From: Kitasatospora papulosa
Lineage (GTDB): Bacteria > Actinomycetota > Actinomycetes > Streptomycetales > Streptomycetaceae
DNA length: 64,000 nucleotides
NCBI RefSeq assembly: GCF_000717245.1
Contig: NZ_JNYQ01000014.1
Location: forward strand, 1-64,000
Reading direction: 5' to 3'
Below are positions 8,256 to 16,771 of this stretch, piece by piece; positions within the stretch are counted from its first letter, which is position 1; every line of letters starts with the position of its first letter. The notes beneath the pieces are model-generated. The model saw only the letters and a program-made list of their open reading frames with translations, was not told the DNA's origin and searched no databases. A program made the position numbers and the translations under genes.

Positions 8256-10508
8256 TCAGCCCGACTTCGGGGGCTTCTGCGTGTCGAAGGCGAAGAGGGT
8301 GTTCTCGGCTGCGGCGACGACCACCGCACGCCCCGCGACGGTCACGCGCGGGCTCGCGCCCTGCTCGCCCGTCAGGCCGTCGACCTGGGGGTTCGTCGTC
8401 CACAGGGACCTGCCGTCGTTCGGCGCCAGCGCGACGACCCGGCCGGTGGCAGAGCTGAAGTAGAGGGCGCCGGATCCCGCCACGGGCCCCGACGCGCCCT
8501 CCACCCCCGTCTGCCGCTTCCACTTCTCCCGGCCGGTGGTGGGATCGAGCGCGGTGACGAGACCGGCCTGACCGGCCACGTAGACGGTGCCGTCCGCCAT
8601 GCCGGGCGTCCCCGCGTACGTCCGGGCCAGTCGGGAGTACGTGACCTTCCCGGAGGCCGGGTCGAACCGGGCCGTCCCGTCGTAGCCCGTCAGCGCGGCT
8701 CCTTCCCTGTGCTCCTGGAGGAGGACGAGGCCGCCGTCCCGGACCCCCATCGGCACGGCGGGCCCGTCGACCGCGACGGGGCTGCCCCACGTGCCCGAGG
8801 TGCGGTCGACCGTGTGGAGGGTGGGGTGGCGCACCTCGGAGGCGTCCAGCTCCGCGTCCGTCGCGCACATGGCGAGGAAGTGCTGACCCGCCGGGACGGG
8901 AGCGCACCGCGTGCCCTCGGGGAACGACGTCTTCCAGGCGACCTCGCCGCTGTGCGCGTCGCGGGCCTCGAAGCGGGAGTTGGAGGCGTCGACCGTCACC
9001 ACGGCGGAGCCGACCACCACGGCGTCCCGGCTCCGGCCCGTGACGGCCGTCGACTGGGCGCCGGACGGCACGGACCACAGCTCACGGCCGTCGTCCGCGT
9101 CGAAGGCCACCACCTCGCCGGGAGGGTCCTGCGGGGCGTCCTCGGCGGCGAAGCGGTATCCGAGCACCGTGTCGTCGGTGGCACCGACCAGGTGCATGCC
9201 CTGGACGGGGACGCCCGGGCTCTTCGCCGTCCACACACGTGAGCCGTCCTCCACCTTGATGCGGGCCGCGACGACCCCACCGCCCCCGCAGAAGAGCGCG
9301 TCGCCGTGCGTCACGCACCGGAGTTCGTCGGGGATGTCCTCCCGGCCGCCCGGCACGGTCCCGCGCCACGGCTCGAAGCCGTCCGGGAGTGCGGCTCCCG
9401 ACGCCGTGACACCGTCGCCCTTGTCGCCGCCGCCGCTGCCGCCTCCCGCGCTCTCCGCCTGCAGCGCGGCGACTCCCCCGCCGATCGCCGCCACCGCGAC
9501 GGCGGCCGCGAGGACGGGCCGCCATCGGCTGCGCAGACGGCGGCCGGCGGGGATGCCGGCGCTCCCCGTACCGGGACCGGCCGGGGCGGTGGCCGGAGCA
9601 GCCGGCGGCGGTGTGTCCTGCGCCACATGGTGCTGGGTGACCATGTCGCGGGTGCGGCCGGCGCCGGCCTCTTTCACGCCGGTCCCGCGAGGCCCGCCGA
9701 GGTCGTCCGGAAGGTCCCTCAGCAGGACGAGGAGTTCGTCGGCCGAGGGGCGCCCGTCCGGCTCCTTGTCCAGGCACGGCTCGACGACCGCCCGCAGGGC
9801 CTCCGGCACGACACCCAGCGAGGGCTCCTCGTGCACCACCTGATACGCGGTCAGGTACGGGCTGTCCGCGTCGAAGGGCCCGTGGCCCGTCGCCGCGTAG
9901 ACCAGCAGCGTCCCCAGGGAGAAGACGTCGGACCGCGGACCCACACCACGGGGCGTCTGCAGCTGCTCGGGCGACATGAAGGGCGGCGTACCGATGACCC
10001 GGCCGGTCATCGTCAGCGTCTGCTGGTCCGCGGCGCGTGAGATACCGAAGTCGATGACGCGGGGACCCTCGGGCGAGAGCACGACGTTCGAGGGCTTCAG
10101 GTCGCGGTGGACGACCCCCACCCGGTGGATGTCGCGCAGGGCCTCCGCCAGACCGATGGCGAGCCTCCGCAGCTCCGCCCCGTCCAACGGGCCCTCCGCG
10201 GCGATGCGCTGGGCGAGCGTCTGCCCCTCGATGTAGGTCGTCGCCATCCACGGCTGCTCGGCCTCGGGGGCGGCGTCGACGACGGCGGCGGTGAACGCGC
10301 CGCTCACCCTCCGGGCCGCCGCCACCTCCTGCCGGAAGCGGATGCGGAACTCGTCGTCCGCCGCGAACTGCTGATGGATCAGTTTGATCGCGACGGGCCG
10401 CCCCGAACTCGTACGGGCGAGAAAGACCGTGCCCATGCCACCCGAGCCGAGCCTCGCCTCCAGCGGATAGCCGCCGATCTCGGCCGGATCGCCCACACGA
10501 AGCGACAC
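8256..10508 (-). CDS. Membrane Ser/Thr protein kinase with extracellular PQQ beta-propeller
   Basis: 750-residue eukaryote-like receptor kinase. The kinase domain occupies about residues 14-270: glycine loop GSGGMGTVF, ATP-binding K42 in VAIK, catalytic HRDLKPSN at 134-141, DFG at 153-155. One transmembrane helix near 330-350 (VLAAAVAVAAIGGGVAAL) is followed by a ~390-residue extracellular part with repeated W-rich PQQ-propeller blades (GREKWKRQTG, GRSLWTTN). The GTG at 10508 is chosen because GGGAGGTGGGGGAGG precedes it directly. The propeller probably senses an envelope or extracellular ligand; substrates are unknown. Confidence 0.9.
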   Translation of the reverse strand: MSLRVGDPAEIGGYPLEARLGSGGMGTVFLARTSSGRPVAIKLIHQQFAADDEFRIRFRQEVAAARRVSGAFTAAVVDAAPEAEQPWMATTYIEGQTLAQRIAAEGPLDGAELRRLAIGLAEALRDIHRVGVVHRDLKPSNVVLSPEGPRVIDFGISRAADQQTLTMTGRVIGTPPFMSPEQLQTPRGVGPRSDVFSLGTLLVYAATGHGPFDADSPYLTAYQVVHEEPSLGVVPEALRAVVEPCLDKEPDGRPSADELLVLLRDLPDDLGGPRGTGVKEAGAGRTRDMVTQHHVAQDTPPPAAPATAPAGPGTGSAGIPAGRRLRSRWRPVLAAAVAVAAIGGGVAALQAESAGGGSGGGDKGDGVTASGAALPDGFEPWRGTVPGGREDIPDELRCVTHGDALFCGGGGVVAARIKVEDGSRVWTAKSPGVPVQGMHLVGATDDTVLGYRFAAEDAPQDPPGEVVAFDADDGRELWSVPSGAQSTAVTGRSRDAVVVGSAVVTVDASNSRFEARDAHSGEVAWKTSFPEGTRCAPVPAGQHFLAMCATDAELDASEVRHPTLHTVDRTSGTWGSPVAVDGPAVPMGVRDGGLVLLQEHREGAALTGYDGTARFDPASGKVTYSRLARTYAGTPGMADGTVYVAGQAGLVTALDPTTGREKWKRQTGVEGASGPVAGSGALYFSSATGRVVALAPNDGRSLWTTNPQVDGLTGEQGASPRVTVAGRAVVVAAAENTLFAFDTQKPPKSG

Positions 10509-10877
10509 GCCTCCCCCACCTCCCGTCCTCCGTGCGCGTCTGCCGACACGGGCCCGCCTATCTGTCCTGCACACAAACTAACCGCAGGGCGGTACGGAGG
10601 AGCACAGCGGGGGACGGACAACGGGCCGGGGGCCGCTGCCGCGCGGCGACGGCCGCGTCGGCCTCCTGCGGGAGGGGCGGACGACGAAAGTGAACACGCG
10701 CGGGCGGGTTCGCGCCGGTGGGGATCCGCGCACCCTCACCTTTGGTCGCGGAGGTGCGCGACTTTCAGGGGCAGTTCTCGCCGGGCCTGTATCGCGACGA
10801 TGGTCCTCCAGCCGAGAGACGGCCGCGAGCAGGTGCGGCCGTCCGGTGCACGAGACGCGACCAGAGGGAGACACCCC
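10509..10877. other. 369-bp divergent intergenic region, no gene seen
   Basis: Lies between the kinase gene and the LURP-one-like gene, so it should hold both promoters. I see no convincing -10/-35 pair or long palindrome, and open frames crossing it have no family-like translation. Confidence 0.4.
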
Positions 10878-11471
10878 GTGGAGAGAACCACGTTGCAGGC
10901 GGCCGAGCGATTCGTCGTGAGCCGGAAGCCGGCGGTGATGACCGACCGGTACGTGGTGAACCGCGCTCTGCCCGACGGCTCGGCCGGTGAGGTCGTCGCG
11001 TTCGCCGAGCAGGCGCTGCTGTCGCCGAAGGATCAGGTGACCGTCTACACCGACGAGTCACAGGACCGCGTCCTGTGCACCTTCGAGGCCGACACGGTCC
11101 TGGACGTCGGCGCCGTGTACACGGTGCGGGACGAGGACGGGAGCCCCATCGGTTCGTTCCGCGAGAAGACCCTGACCTCGCTGCTGCGCTCGACCTGGGT
11201 CCTCGACCAGCCGGGGCTGGCCGAGCTCACCGGGCGCGAGCGCAACGCGGCGCTGGCGGTGCTGCGCCGCATCTGGGACTTCCTGCCGGGCACCGACTTC
11301 GTACCGTTCGCGTGGCGGCGTCACTTCGACTTCACCGAAGGCGGCAGGCACTGGATGGCGGTCGAGCGGAAGTTCGGGCTGCGCGACCGCTACCGGGTGC
11401 ACATCGCGCGTCCGGACCTCGACCGCCGTCTCGCCATAGCGCAGGCCGTGGCTCTGGACGCCTTGGGGTGA
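10878..11471 (+). CDS. LURP-one/tubby-like (scramblase-fold) protein
   Basis: 197-residue protein of the LURP-one-related/YxjI type, a 12-stranded beta-barrel wrapping a central helix, distantly related to tubby and phospholipid scramblases. Repeated strand signatures such as VYTVRDEDGSPIGSF and CTFEADTVLDVG are seen, and the C-terminal helix is ARPDLDRRLAIAQAVALD. GAGGGAG precedes the GTG by eight bases. In this family a role in membrane or lipid sensing is suspected, but no enzymatic activity is established. It converges closely on the next gene. Confidence 0.6.
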   Translation: MERTTLQAAERFVVSRKPAVMTDRYVVNRALPDGSAGEVVAFAEQALLSPKDQVTVYTDESQDRVLCTFEADTVLDVGAVYTVRDEDGSPIGSFREKTLTSLLRSTWVLDQPGLAELTGRERNAALAVLRRIWDFLPGTDFVPFAWRRHFDFTEGGRHWMAVERKFGLRDRYRVHIARPDLDRRLAIAQAVALDALG

Positions 11472-11521
11472 CGTCGGCGCGTCCGTGGCCGTCGCGGCGG
11501 ACCGGGGCGTGGTGCTCCGAG

Positions 11522-13090
11522 TCACCCCGAGGCCAGCTGCTCCGCGATCTCCTTGATCCAACCGGCGCTCCTCGCCGGGTCGTTCAGGCTCTCCGCCCAC
11601 GCTTCCGGCTCCAGCTTGTGCTGGGCGGGGCCGGACTTGAGGGCGATGAGCAGGGCCCGTGCGGACTCACGCATCTCGGCGGTCGTCCTCCCGGAGATCT
11701 CGGGACCCGCCGCCAGAGCGTAGATCTCGCGCGCCATGGCCTGGCGTTCGCCCTTGGACACCTTCTTCCAGAACTTCAGGGCATGCTTCAGCGATTCCCC
11801 GCGGGAGGCGGCCTCCTCGGGTGTCCCACCCTCCTGCGCCCAGCGTTCGGGGTGGTGGACCTCTTCGTAGCGCTTCGTCGCGGCGCGGAGTGCCTTGTAC
11901 AGGGTGACGCCGAGGACGAGGCCGGCCCCGGCCCCGGCGAGGCCCCATCCGACCGGGTTGCTCGCCAGCCCGACCGTTCCGGCCGCGACCGCCGTCACGA
12001 CGCCGGCCGCGGCCTTGGTCGACTCGCCGCCGCCCCCGACCGTCTCCTTACCGATCTTGGCGAGCTGCTTCTTCTTCGCGTACCCCTGCACGGTGCTCAG
12101 CCTCTCGATGTCCCTCTCGGCGCGGCGCAGGTGCTCGGCGGCGTCACGGGCTTCGCCCATCGCCTCCCAGGCGGCGTCGACGGCCTCGGAGACGAGCTCC
12201 AGACGCCCTTGGCCCTCATGGTTCCAGTAGGCGTCGAGCGCGACGTAGGCCTCGGCGGCGGCCCAGTTGGCGTGCTCCCGCGACTCGTTCAGGCGAGCCA
12301 GTGATCCCGCGTGCACGAGGTGGGGATCTCCCAGTTTCTTGACCTGCCGGTACTTGCGGGCCGCTCCCCCGACGCGGAACGCGGACCGCATGCCCTTGAT
12401 CGCGCCGACGGAGGCGCTGGCGACACCGCTCGCTTCGGACGCCACCGCGGCGTCCGCCGCCTTCTGGATCTTGGTGACCTCCTTGGCCACGGCCGCGCTG
12501 TAGCTGCCCGAACCGGCGGCACCGACGACGGTGTCGGCCCCCTTGGTCCTGGCCTTCTTCCCGGCCGTGTGGTGGCCGGCCCCGGTCTCGTGCTTCCTGG
12601 CGTCCTTCATGTTCTTGTACGCGTCCATGCCGCTGACGACGGTGCCGACGGACTCCGTGAGGAGGTTCCCCGAGGCGGCGGAGGTCCCCGAGGCGGCCGC
12701 GGAGTGCTTGAGGCCCTCGTTGGCCGCGGTCGCGGCCTGCTGGGTGAATCCCGCGTTCGCAGGTGTCTGGAACCCCTTGACGAAGGTGTCGATGGGCTCG
12801 AGGTTCTTCTTGAATCTGTCGAGCAGTCCGGCGATCCGGTCGCGGTAGTTCTTCCTCGACGCGGCGGGCGTGCCGCCGGAGTCCCCCGCCTTCCCGCCGG
12901 AGGTGTCCCGCGCGCGCTGCACCGCCGCGGCCGCGGCACGGTTGCCGACGCGGGACTGCAGGTGGAAGAAGGCGCGCTCCGTCGAGCGTGCGGACGGGCC
13001 ACCGGTCCGGCTCTCCTCCCGGCGCTGCCGGGCCGACGTCAGGACGGCCGCGGAGGGCCGCGCCGAGGTGCGACGGATCGGGGTGCTCAT
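11522..13090 (-). CDS. Large helical protein with injection-system-like N-terminal signature, unknown function
   Basis: 522 residues, not assigned to a family. Residues 44-59 read LQSRVGNRAAAAAVQR, close to the LQ..VGN.AV..L.QR signature found at the start of DUF4157 and other proteins linked to extracellular contractile injection systems (eCIS) in actinomycetes. Next come Ala/Gly/Lys-rich helical stretches, then a glycine-rich hydrophobic segment at about 362-403 (VGLASNPVGWGLAGAGAGLV) able to enter membranes, and an amphipathic C-terminal ~118 residues. AGGAGAGG precedes the ATG. There is no signal peptide. An eCIS cargo or toxin is a hypothesis; no eCIS structural gene is in this window. 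Confidence 0.55.
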   Translation of the reverse strand: MSTPIRRTSARPSAAVLTSARQRREESRTGGPSARSTERAFFHLQSRVGNRAAAAAVQRARDTSGGKAGDSGGTPAASRKNYRDRIAGLLDRFKKNLEPIDTFVKGFQTPANAGFTQQAATAANEGLKHSAAASGTSAASGNLLTESVGTVVSGMDAYKNMKDARKHETGAGHHTAGKKARTKGADTVVGAAGSGSYSAAVAKEVTKIQKAADAAVASEASGVASASVGAIKGMRSAFRVGGAARKYRQVKKLGDPHLVHAGSLARLNESREHANWAAAEAYVALDAYWNHEGQGRLELVSEAVDAAWEAMGEARDAAEHLRRAERDIERLSTVQGYAKKKQLAKIGKETVGGGGESTKAAAGVVTAVAAGTVGLASNPVGWGLAGAGAGLVLGVTLYKALRAATKRYEEVHHPERWAQEGGTPEEAASRGESLKHALKFWKKVSKGERQAMAREIYALAAGPEISGRTTAEMRESARALLIALKSGPAQHKLEPEAWAESLNDPARSAGWIKEIAEQLASG

Positions 13091-13288
13091 CGACGTACCT
13101 CTCCTGAACCGGACCGGGCGAGGCGAAGGTAGCCGTGCCCGGCCAACAGGAGGGGTGCCGCGGGGAAACTCCTCGCGGCACGCCGGGGGACGTGTGGTGC
13201 CGGGTGCCGTCGGACGCCGGAGCCCGGCGTGTGCACGGGGAGGAGGTGTTCCCACCCGGCCGCCCCGGACCGGCCCGCGGGCGGGCGG

Positions 13289-13903
13289 TCAGCGGATCCG
13301 TACGGTGAAGCAGCTGAACGTCGTGTCCTCGAGGAGCGCCGGAGTGACGGCGACACCTGTCACGTGCTCGGCCAGGGCGAACGCGGCGGGCGACGACAGG
13401 TCCGTTTCCGGCGCGTCCTCGCCGAAGTGGAATCCGATGTCCTGCATGACGTCGACGAGCTCGTCGGGCGCGCTGCCCCACCGGTCCTCCGGGAACATGG
13501 GGTCGAAGCACAGCCGCTGGACCCGGTCCTGCGCCCACAGGAACGTCCCGACGGCGTTGATGTTCACGAAGTGCGACACCCAGGTCGCTCCGGCCGAGGC
13601 CGGCAGGGCCCGCTCCTCGGTGACCCCGAGGTAGCCGTTGGCCTCGATCAGCAGCGTCCAGGCGCCGACGGTCGCCAGAGCGACCAGTTGGCGTTCGCCC
13701 TCCTCGAGGTCGTACCGGGCGAACGCCGCGTCGACGACAGCCGCGATCCCGTGCAGGGACCGCTCCTTGCGCCCGTCGAGCCGGGAGACCACGTCATCCG
13801 GTGCCGGACCTCGCACCAGCGTGAAGCAGTAGGCCTCGGCGAGGTCCGGGAAGTCGTTCTCGAACCACGCGTAATCGGCCCCGGTCTTCGTCATGCCGCC
13901 CAT
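13289..13903 (-). CDS. DUF6461 family protein
   Basis: 204-residue soluble protein matching the DUF6461 pattern, with an N-terminal DYAWFENDFPDLAEAYCFTLVRG-type opening and conserved VGAWTLLIEANGYLG in the middle. Members are common in Streptomyces, often in multiple copies and near immunity-like genes; function is unknown. Two adjacent ATGs (13906, 13903) follow a GGGAGGAG site; 13903 gives the better spacing of seven bases. That binding site lies inside a perfect 27-bp palindrome, so expression may be regulated at initiation. Confidence 0.75.
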   Translation of the reverse strand: MGGMTKTGADYAWFENDFPDLAEAYCFTLVRGPAPDDVVSRLDGRKERSLHGIAAVVDAAFARYDLEEGERQLVALATVGAWTLLIEANGYLGVTEERALPASAGATWVSHFVNINAVGTFLWAQDRVQRLCFDPMFPEDRWGSAPDELVDVMQDIGFHFGEDAPETDLSSPAAFALAEHVTGVAVTPALLEDTTFSCFTVRIR

Positions 13904-13907
13904 CATG

Positions 13908-13934
13908 GCTCCTCCCGCTGACAGCGGGAGGAGC
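13908..13934. promoter_or_regulatory. Perfect palindrome burying the DUF6461 ribosome binding site
   Basis: GCTCCTCCCGCTG and its exact complement are separated by one base (13921). In the minus-strand mRNA this folds to an 11-bp GC stem with a five-base loop, and the arm next to the start codon is the GGGAGGAG Shine-Dalgarno sequence. It could be a DNA operator or an RNA on/off hairpin. Confidence 0.6.
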
Positions 13935-14050
13935 AGGGGGCCGTCGCCGGAGCCCTGCCTCCGGGCCGGCGGTGACGGGGCCGCGGCCGCGGTGTCGGTC
14001 CGCCGACGTATCCTTCCCGCTCCGCACACCGACCCGGAGGACCGAGAGAA

Positions 14051-15559
14051 TTGTCCGAGCTGCCTGCTTTCCCGCTGCCTTTTCACGCTTCCCGCTCCAT
14101 AGCGTTCGCGACGCCCCGGACGCTGCGGGAACTCCAGATGATGCGGTGCAGCTCGCACATCCGGGCGAAGCCCGAGTGGTTCGACAAGATGCACGATGCC
14201 GACGTCGTCGCCCGGTGGACGCGAGAAGCGGCCGAGCAAGGGCTCACCGAGGCACAGGTCCAGTACGTACTCGCCGAACTCGCGCACTACGCCGCGCTGC
14301 GGGACGGACGGACCGGCATCGAGGTGTCCGCCGTCGACGGGGTGTGGCATTCGGACACCCTGGTCGACGAAGAGCTCAGATCCCGGCTGCGCGACGCGGT
14401 CCAGGTCCTGGAACAGGTCCCCGAAGCGGATCAGGACTGGCATCCGGGATCCGGCGGCCAGGTACTGGATCTGGTGCACCCCTCACTGTTCTGCCTGGTG
14501 AGAGAGGCGGGCAACGCACCCGAGGAGGCTTGGCGGAATCCTACGGACCGCTTTTCGGCATACGAGTTCTCGGAGAGGTTCCAGTGGCTTCCCACGGACG
14601 TCGAGGTCAGCGCCGACGGCGCCGTCGACTTCCGTTCGTACGTCAACAACGTCCGCCCCGGAGTTCATGACGAGCTGGCGGCCGTGCTGCCGGACGTGTT
14701 CGCCCGCATGCGTCCCCTGCTGGAGAACGTGCTCACCGATCTGCGCCATCCGCGGCCCCCGCGGATCCAGGCCGATCCCTACGGGTGGTACGACTCGGAG
14801 CCGGAGTATCCGCACAAGTCCTCCTACAGCGACGACGGGGCCTACGCCGAAGCCATGAGCGCCTGGGAGGAGGCACAGGAACAGTGGTGGCGAACCCGTC
14901 GCCCGGTCGTCCCGGACGCCCCGGTCTTCACTCCTCCGAAGGTGCCCGGCGACTCCGACCGGGTCGATCTGCGCGGACGCGGCCTCCAGGTCATCGTCAA
15001 GCTCGCCACGATCCACCTCACCCCGGACAAGCCCGAGTACTCCGGTGGTTCCTGGCATGTCGAGGGAATGGTGAACGAGCGGATCGTCTCGACCGGCATC
15101 TACTACTGGGACAGCGAGAACATCACCGAGAGCGGTCTGAGCTTCCGCGCGGCGCTCGACGACCCGGACTACGAACAGAACGACGACGCAGGGATGCGTG
15201 AGGTCTACGGGCTGGAGAACGAGGACGCGCTGAACCAGGTGCTGGGATCGGCGCCGACGCCGGCCGGACGCTGCCTGGCCTTCCCGAACGTCCTGCAGCA
15301 CCGCGTCGGCTCCTTCCGTCTCACGGACCCCACCCGCCCGGGTTGCCGCAAGATCCTCGCATTCTTCCTCGTCGACCCGTCGGAGAGGATCGTCTCGACG
15401 TCCGACGTGCCACCGCAACAGCCCTGGTCCGACACCTCGACCATGACGCTCGAACAGGCCAAGGACTATCGCGAACAGCTCATGCGGGAACGCAAGTTCT
15501 TCGTCGACGAACACAACGAGCAGCTGTACGAGCGCGAGTTCTCCCTCTGCGAGCACTGA
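14051..15559 (+). CDS. DUF4246 family protein, putative Fe(II)/2-oxoglutarate-type oxygenase fold
   Basis: 502-residue protein of the DUF4246 family, best known in fungi and scattered in actinobacteria. The diagnostic block SGGSWHVEGMVNERIVST at about residues 335-352 is followed by CLAFPNVLQHRV and PGCRKILAFFLVDP, consistent with a double-stranded beta-helix using an H-x-E...H metal site and a distal arginine. The function is not established. The start is TTG, supported by CGGAGGA nine to ten bases upstream. It is divergent from the DUF6461 gene across a 147-bp gap holding the 27-bp palindrome. Confidence 0.8.
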   Translation: MSELPAFPLPFHASRSIAFATPRTLRELQMMRCSSHIRAKPEWFDKMHDADVVARWTREAAEQGLTEAQVQYVLAELAHYAALRDGRTGIEVSAVDGVWHSDTLVDEELRSRLRDAVQVLEQVPEADQDWHPGSGGQVLDLVHPSLFCLVREAGNAPEEAWRNPTDRFSAYEFSERFQWLPTDVEVSADGAVDFRSYVNNVRPGVHDELAAVLPDVFARMRPLLENVLTDLRHPRPPRIQADPYGWYDSEPEYPHKSSYSDDGAYAEAMSAWEEAQEQWWRTRRPVVPDAPVFTPPKVPGDSDRVDLRGRGLQVIVKLATIHLTPDKPEYSGGSWHVEGMVNERIVSTGIYYWDSENITESGLSFRAALDDPDYEQNDDAGMREVYGLENEDALNQVLGSAPTPAGRCLAFPNVLQHRVGSFRLTDPTRPGCRKILAFFLVDPSERIVSTSDVPPQQPWSDTSTMTLEQAKDYREQLMRERKFFVDEHNEQLYEREFSLCEH

Positions 15560-15678
15560 ACTCCGTTGACCCACGGCCGGGTTGAGCCTCCCGGGCATAT
15601 TGACGCGGGCACGCCCCGATGCTCTGATGATCTTGATAATGGTCCACGGCCCTCGCGGTCGTCCCTGAAGGAGCAAGC

Positions 15679-16104
15679 ATGCGTCCCTCCCTGCGGCGTA
15701 CGGTCACCGGTGGCGCCCTCTCGATGACATTCCTGGGCGCCGGCCTCGTCGCCGCACCCTCGGCCTCCGCCGCGGCGGCGTACAACGGCGCCTGCGGAAC
15801 CGGGTACTCCGTCGTCAACTCGGCCGCGGTCGGGACCAGGGGGATGACGTACCTGACGTACAGCTCGGCCACCGGGAAGAACTGCATCGTCACCATTCGC
15901 AACACGGCGGGCACGGGCGTCTACATCTACGCCGGATTCCAGCTCGCCGGCCAGGGGGACACCGCGGTGGACGACCACGGCACGTACACCAGCTACGCGG
16001 GCCCCGTGTACATCAGCGGCAAGGGCGCCTGCATCGACTGGTCCGGCGCGATCGGCCCCGCCCCCGAGCAGTACGTCATCCGGTACGCGACGAACTGCGG
16101 CTGA
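15679..16104 (+). CDS. sapA: Spore-associated protein A-like secreted protein
   Basis: 141-residue exported protein. A Sec signal peptide (RRTVTGGALSMTF...SASA) covers roughly residues 1-33. The mature part begins AAAYNGACGTGYSVVNSA and has four Cys, as in the SapA spore-coat-associated proteins of Streptomyces. AAGGAG precedes the ATG. The upstream 119 bp contain a TTGACG hexamer at 15600 but no well-spaced -10. In the family these proteins are released with spores; their role is unknown. Confidence 0.75.
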   Translation: MRPSLRRTVTGGALSMTFLGAGLVAAPSASAAAAYNGACGTGYSVVNSAAVGTRGMTYLTYSSATGKNCIVTIRNTAGTGVYIYAGFQLAGQGDTAVDDHGTYTSYAGPVYISGKGACIDWSGAIGPAPEQYVIRYATNCG

Positions 16105-16144
16105 TCCACGGGGCGAGGCCGGTGCGGGTCTGTCCTCCGTCGCG

Positions 16145-16177
16145 CCGGCCGGGCCGCGTTCCTCGCCGCCCGGCCGG
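16145..16177. terminator. Hairpin terminator between sapA-like and HATPase genes
   Basis: Perfect 10-bp inverted repeat CCGGCCGGGC (16145-16154) with GCCCGGCCGG (16168-16177) and a 13-base loop, between convergent genes. Confidence 0.6.
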
Positions 16178-16197
16178 GCACTTTCCTCCCGGCGCGC

Positions 16198-16638
16198 TCA
16201 GCTGACGTCCCCGCCGTGCCGGGGCTTGGGGGCCCCCGGTGGTACGAAGCAGGCGGTGACCGTCTTGCCCGATGCCTGCGGATGCGTGGTCCAGGCGTCG
16301 GCGAGCGCGTCGACGATCGCCAGTCCGCGCCCTCCGGTCGTCGTGACGTCCTCGGCCTGCTTGGCGGGGGGCGCGGGGTCGGAGTCGTGGACACTGACGT
16401 GCAGGCAGTGACTGTCCCAGGTGAGGACCAGCTGGGCGTCGCTGTGCGCGTGCACGTGCGCGTTGGTGATCAGTTCGGAGACACTCAGCAGGATCCCGTC
16501 CACCACCTCGGGGGCGTCCGCGGTCCACGCCAAGGACGCCAGGTGCTCCCGCGTCCACCGGCGGCCTGCCCGCACTCCTTGCGACACCGGAAACGACTGC
16601 GCCCATCCCACCGCACGCAGCGACGTGTCCCTAGCCAT
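16198..16638 (-). CDS. Anti-sigma-type ATP-binding protein (HATPase_c, RsbW-like)
   Basis: 146-residue GHKL ATPase of the abundant Streptomyces orphan anti-sigma/regulatory class. The N-box is ELITNAHVHAH near residue 55-65, and the G1-type motif is DVTTTGGRGLAIVDALAD near residue 95-112. It lacks a kinase dimerisation domain, so it likely binds or phosphorylates an antagonist rather than acting as a sensor kinase. GAGGGAGGG precedes the ATG. It could work with the PP2C phosphatase at 7.0 kb, but the two are not linked in an operon. Confidence 0.85.
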   Translation of the reverse strand: MARDTSLRAVGWAQSFPVSQGVRAGRRWTREHLASLAWTADAPEVVDGILLSVSELITNAHVHAHSDAQLVLTWDSHCLHVSVHDSDPAPPAKQAEDVTTTGGRGLAIVDALADAWTTHPQASGKTVTACFVPPGAPKPRHGGDVS

Positions 16639-16771
16639 CGGCCCTCCCTCGTTTCATCCGGTGCCCACTCTTCTACCCCCGGCTCCGAGGCACACCGCGT
16701 CGGAGCCGACGTCCCGCCGCCGAATCGGGGAGTGGGCGAGGCATGTGCGGCCGCGGGGCGTGCTCCTCATG

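Noticed and set aside
11465..11528. GGGGTGAC/GTCACCCC inverted repeat between the LURP-one-like gene and its convergent neighbour
   Set aside because: Arms of eight bases are 48 bases apart and overlap both coding ends; too weak to call a terminator.
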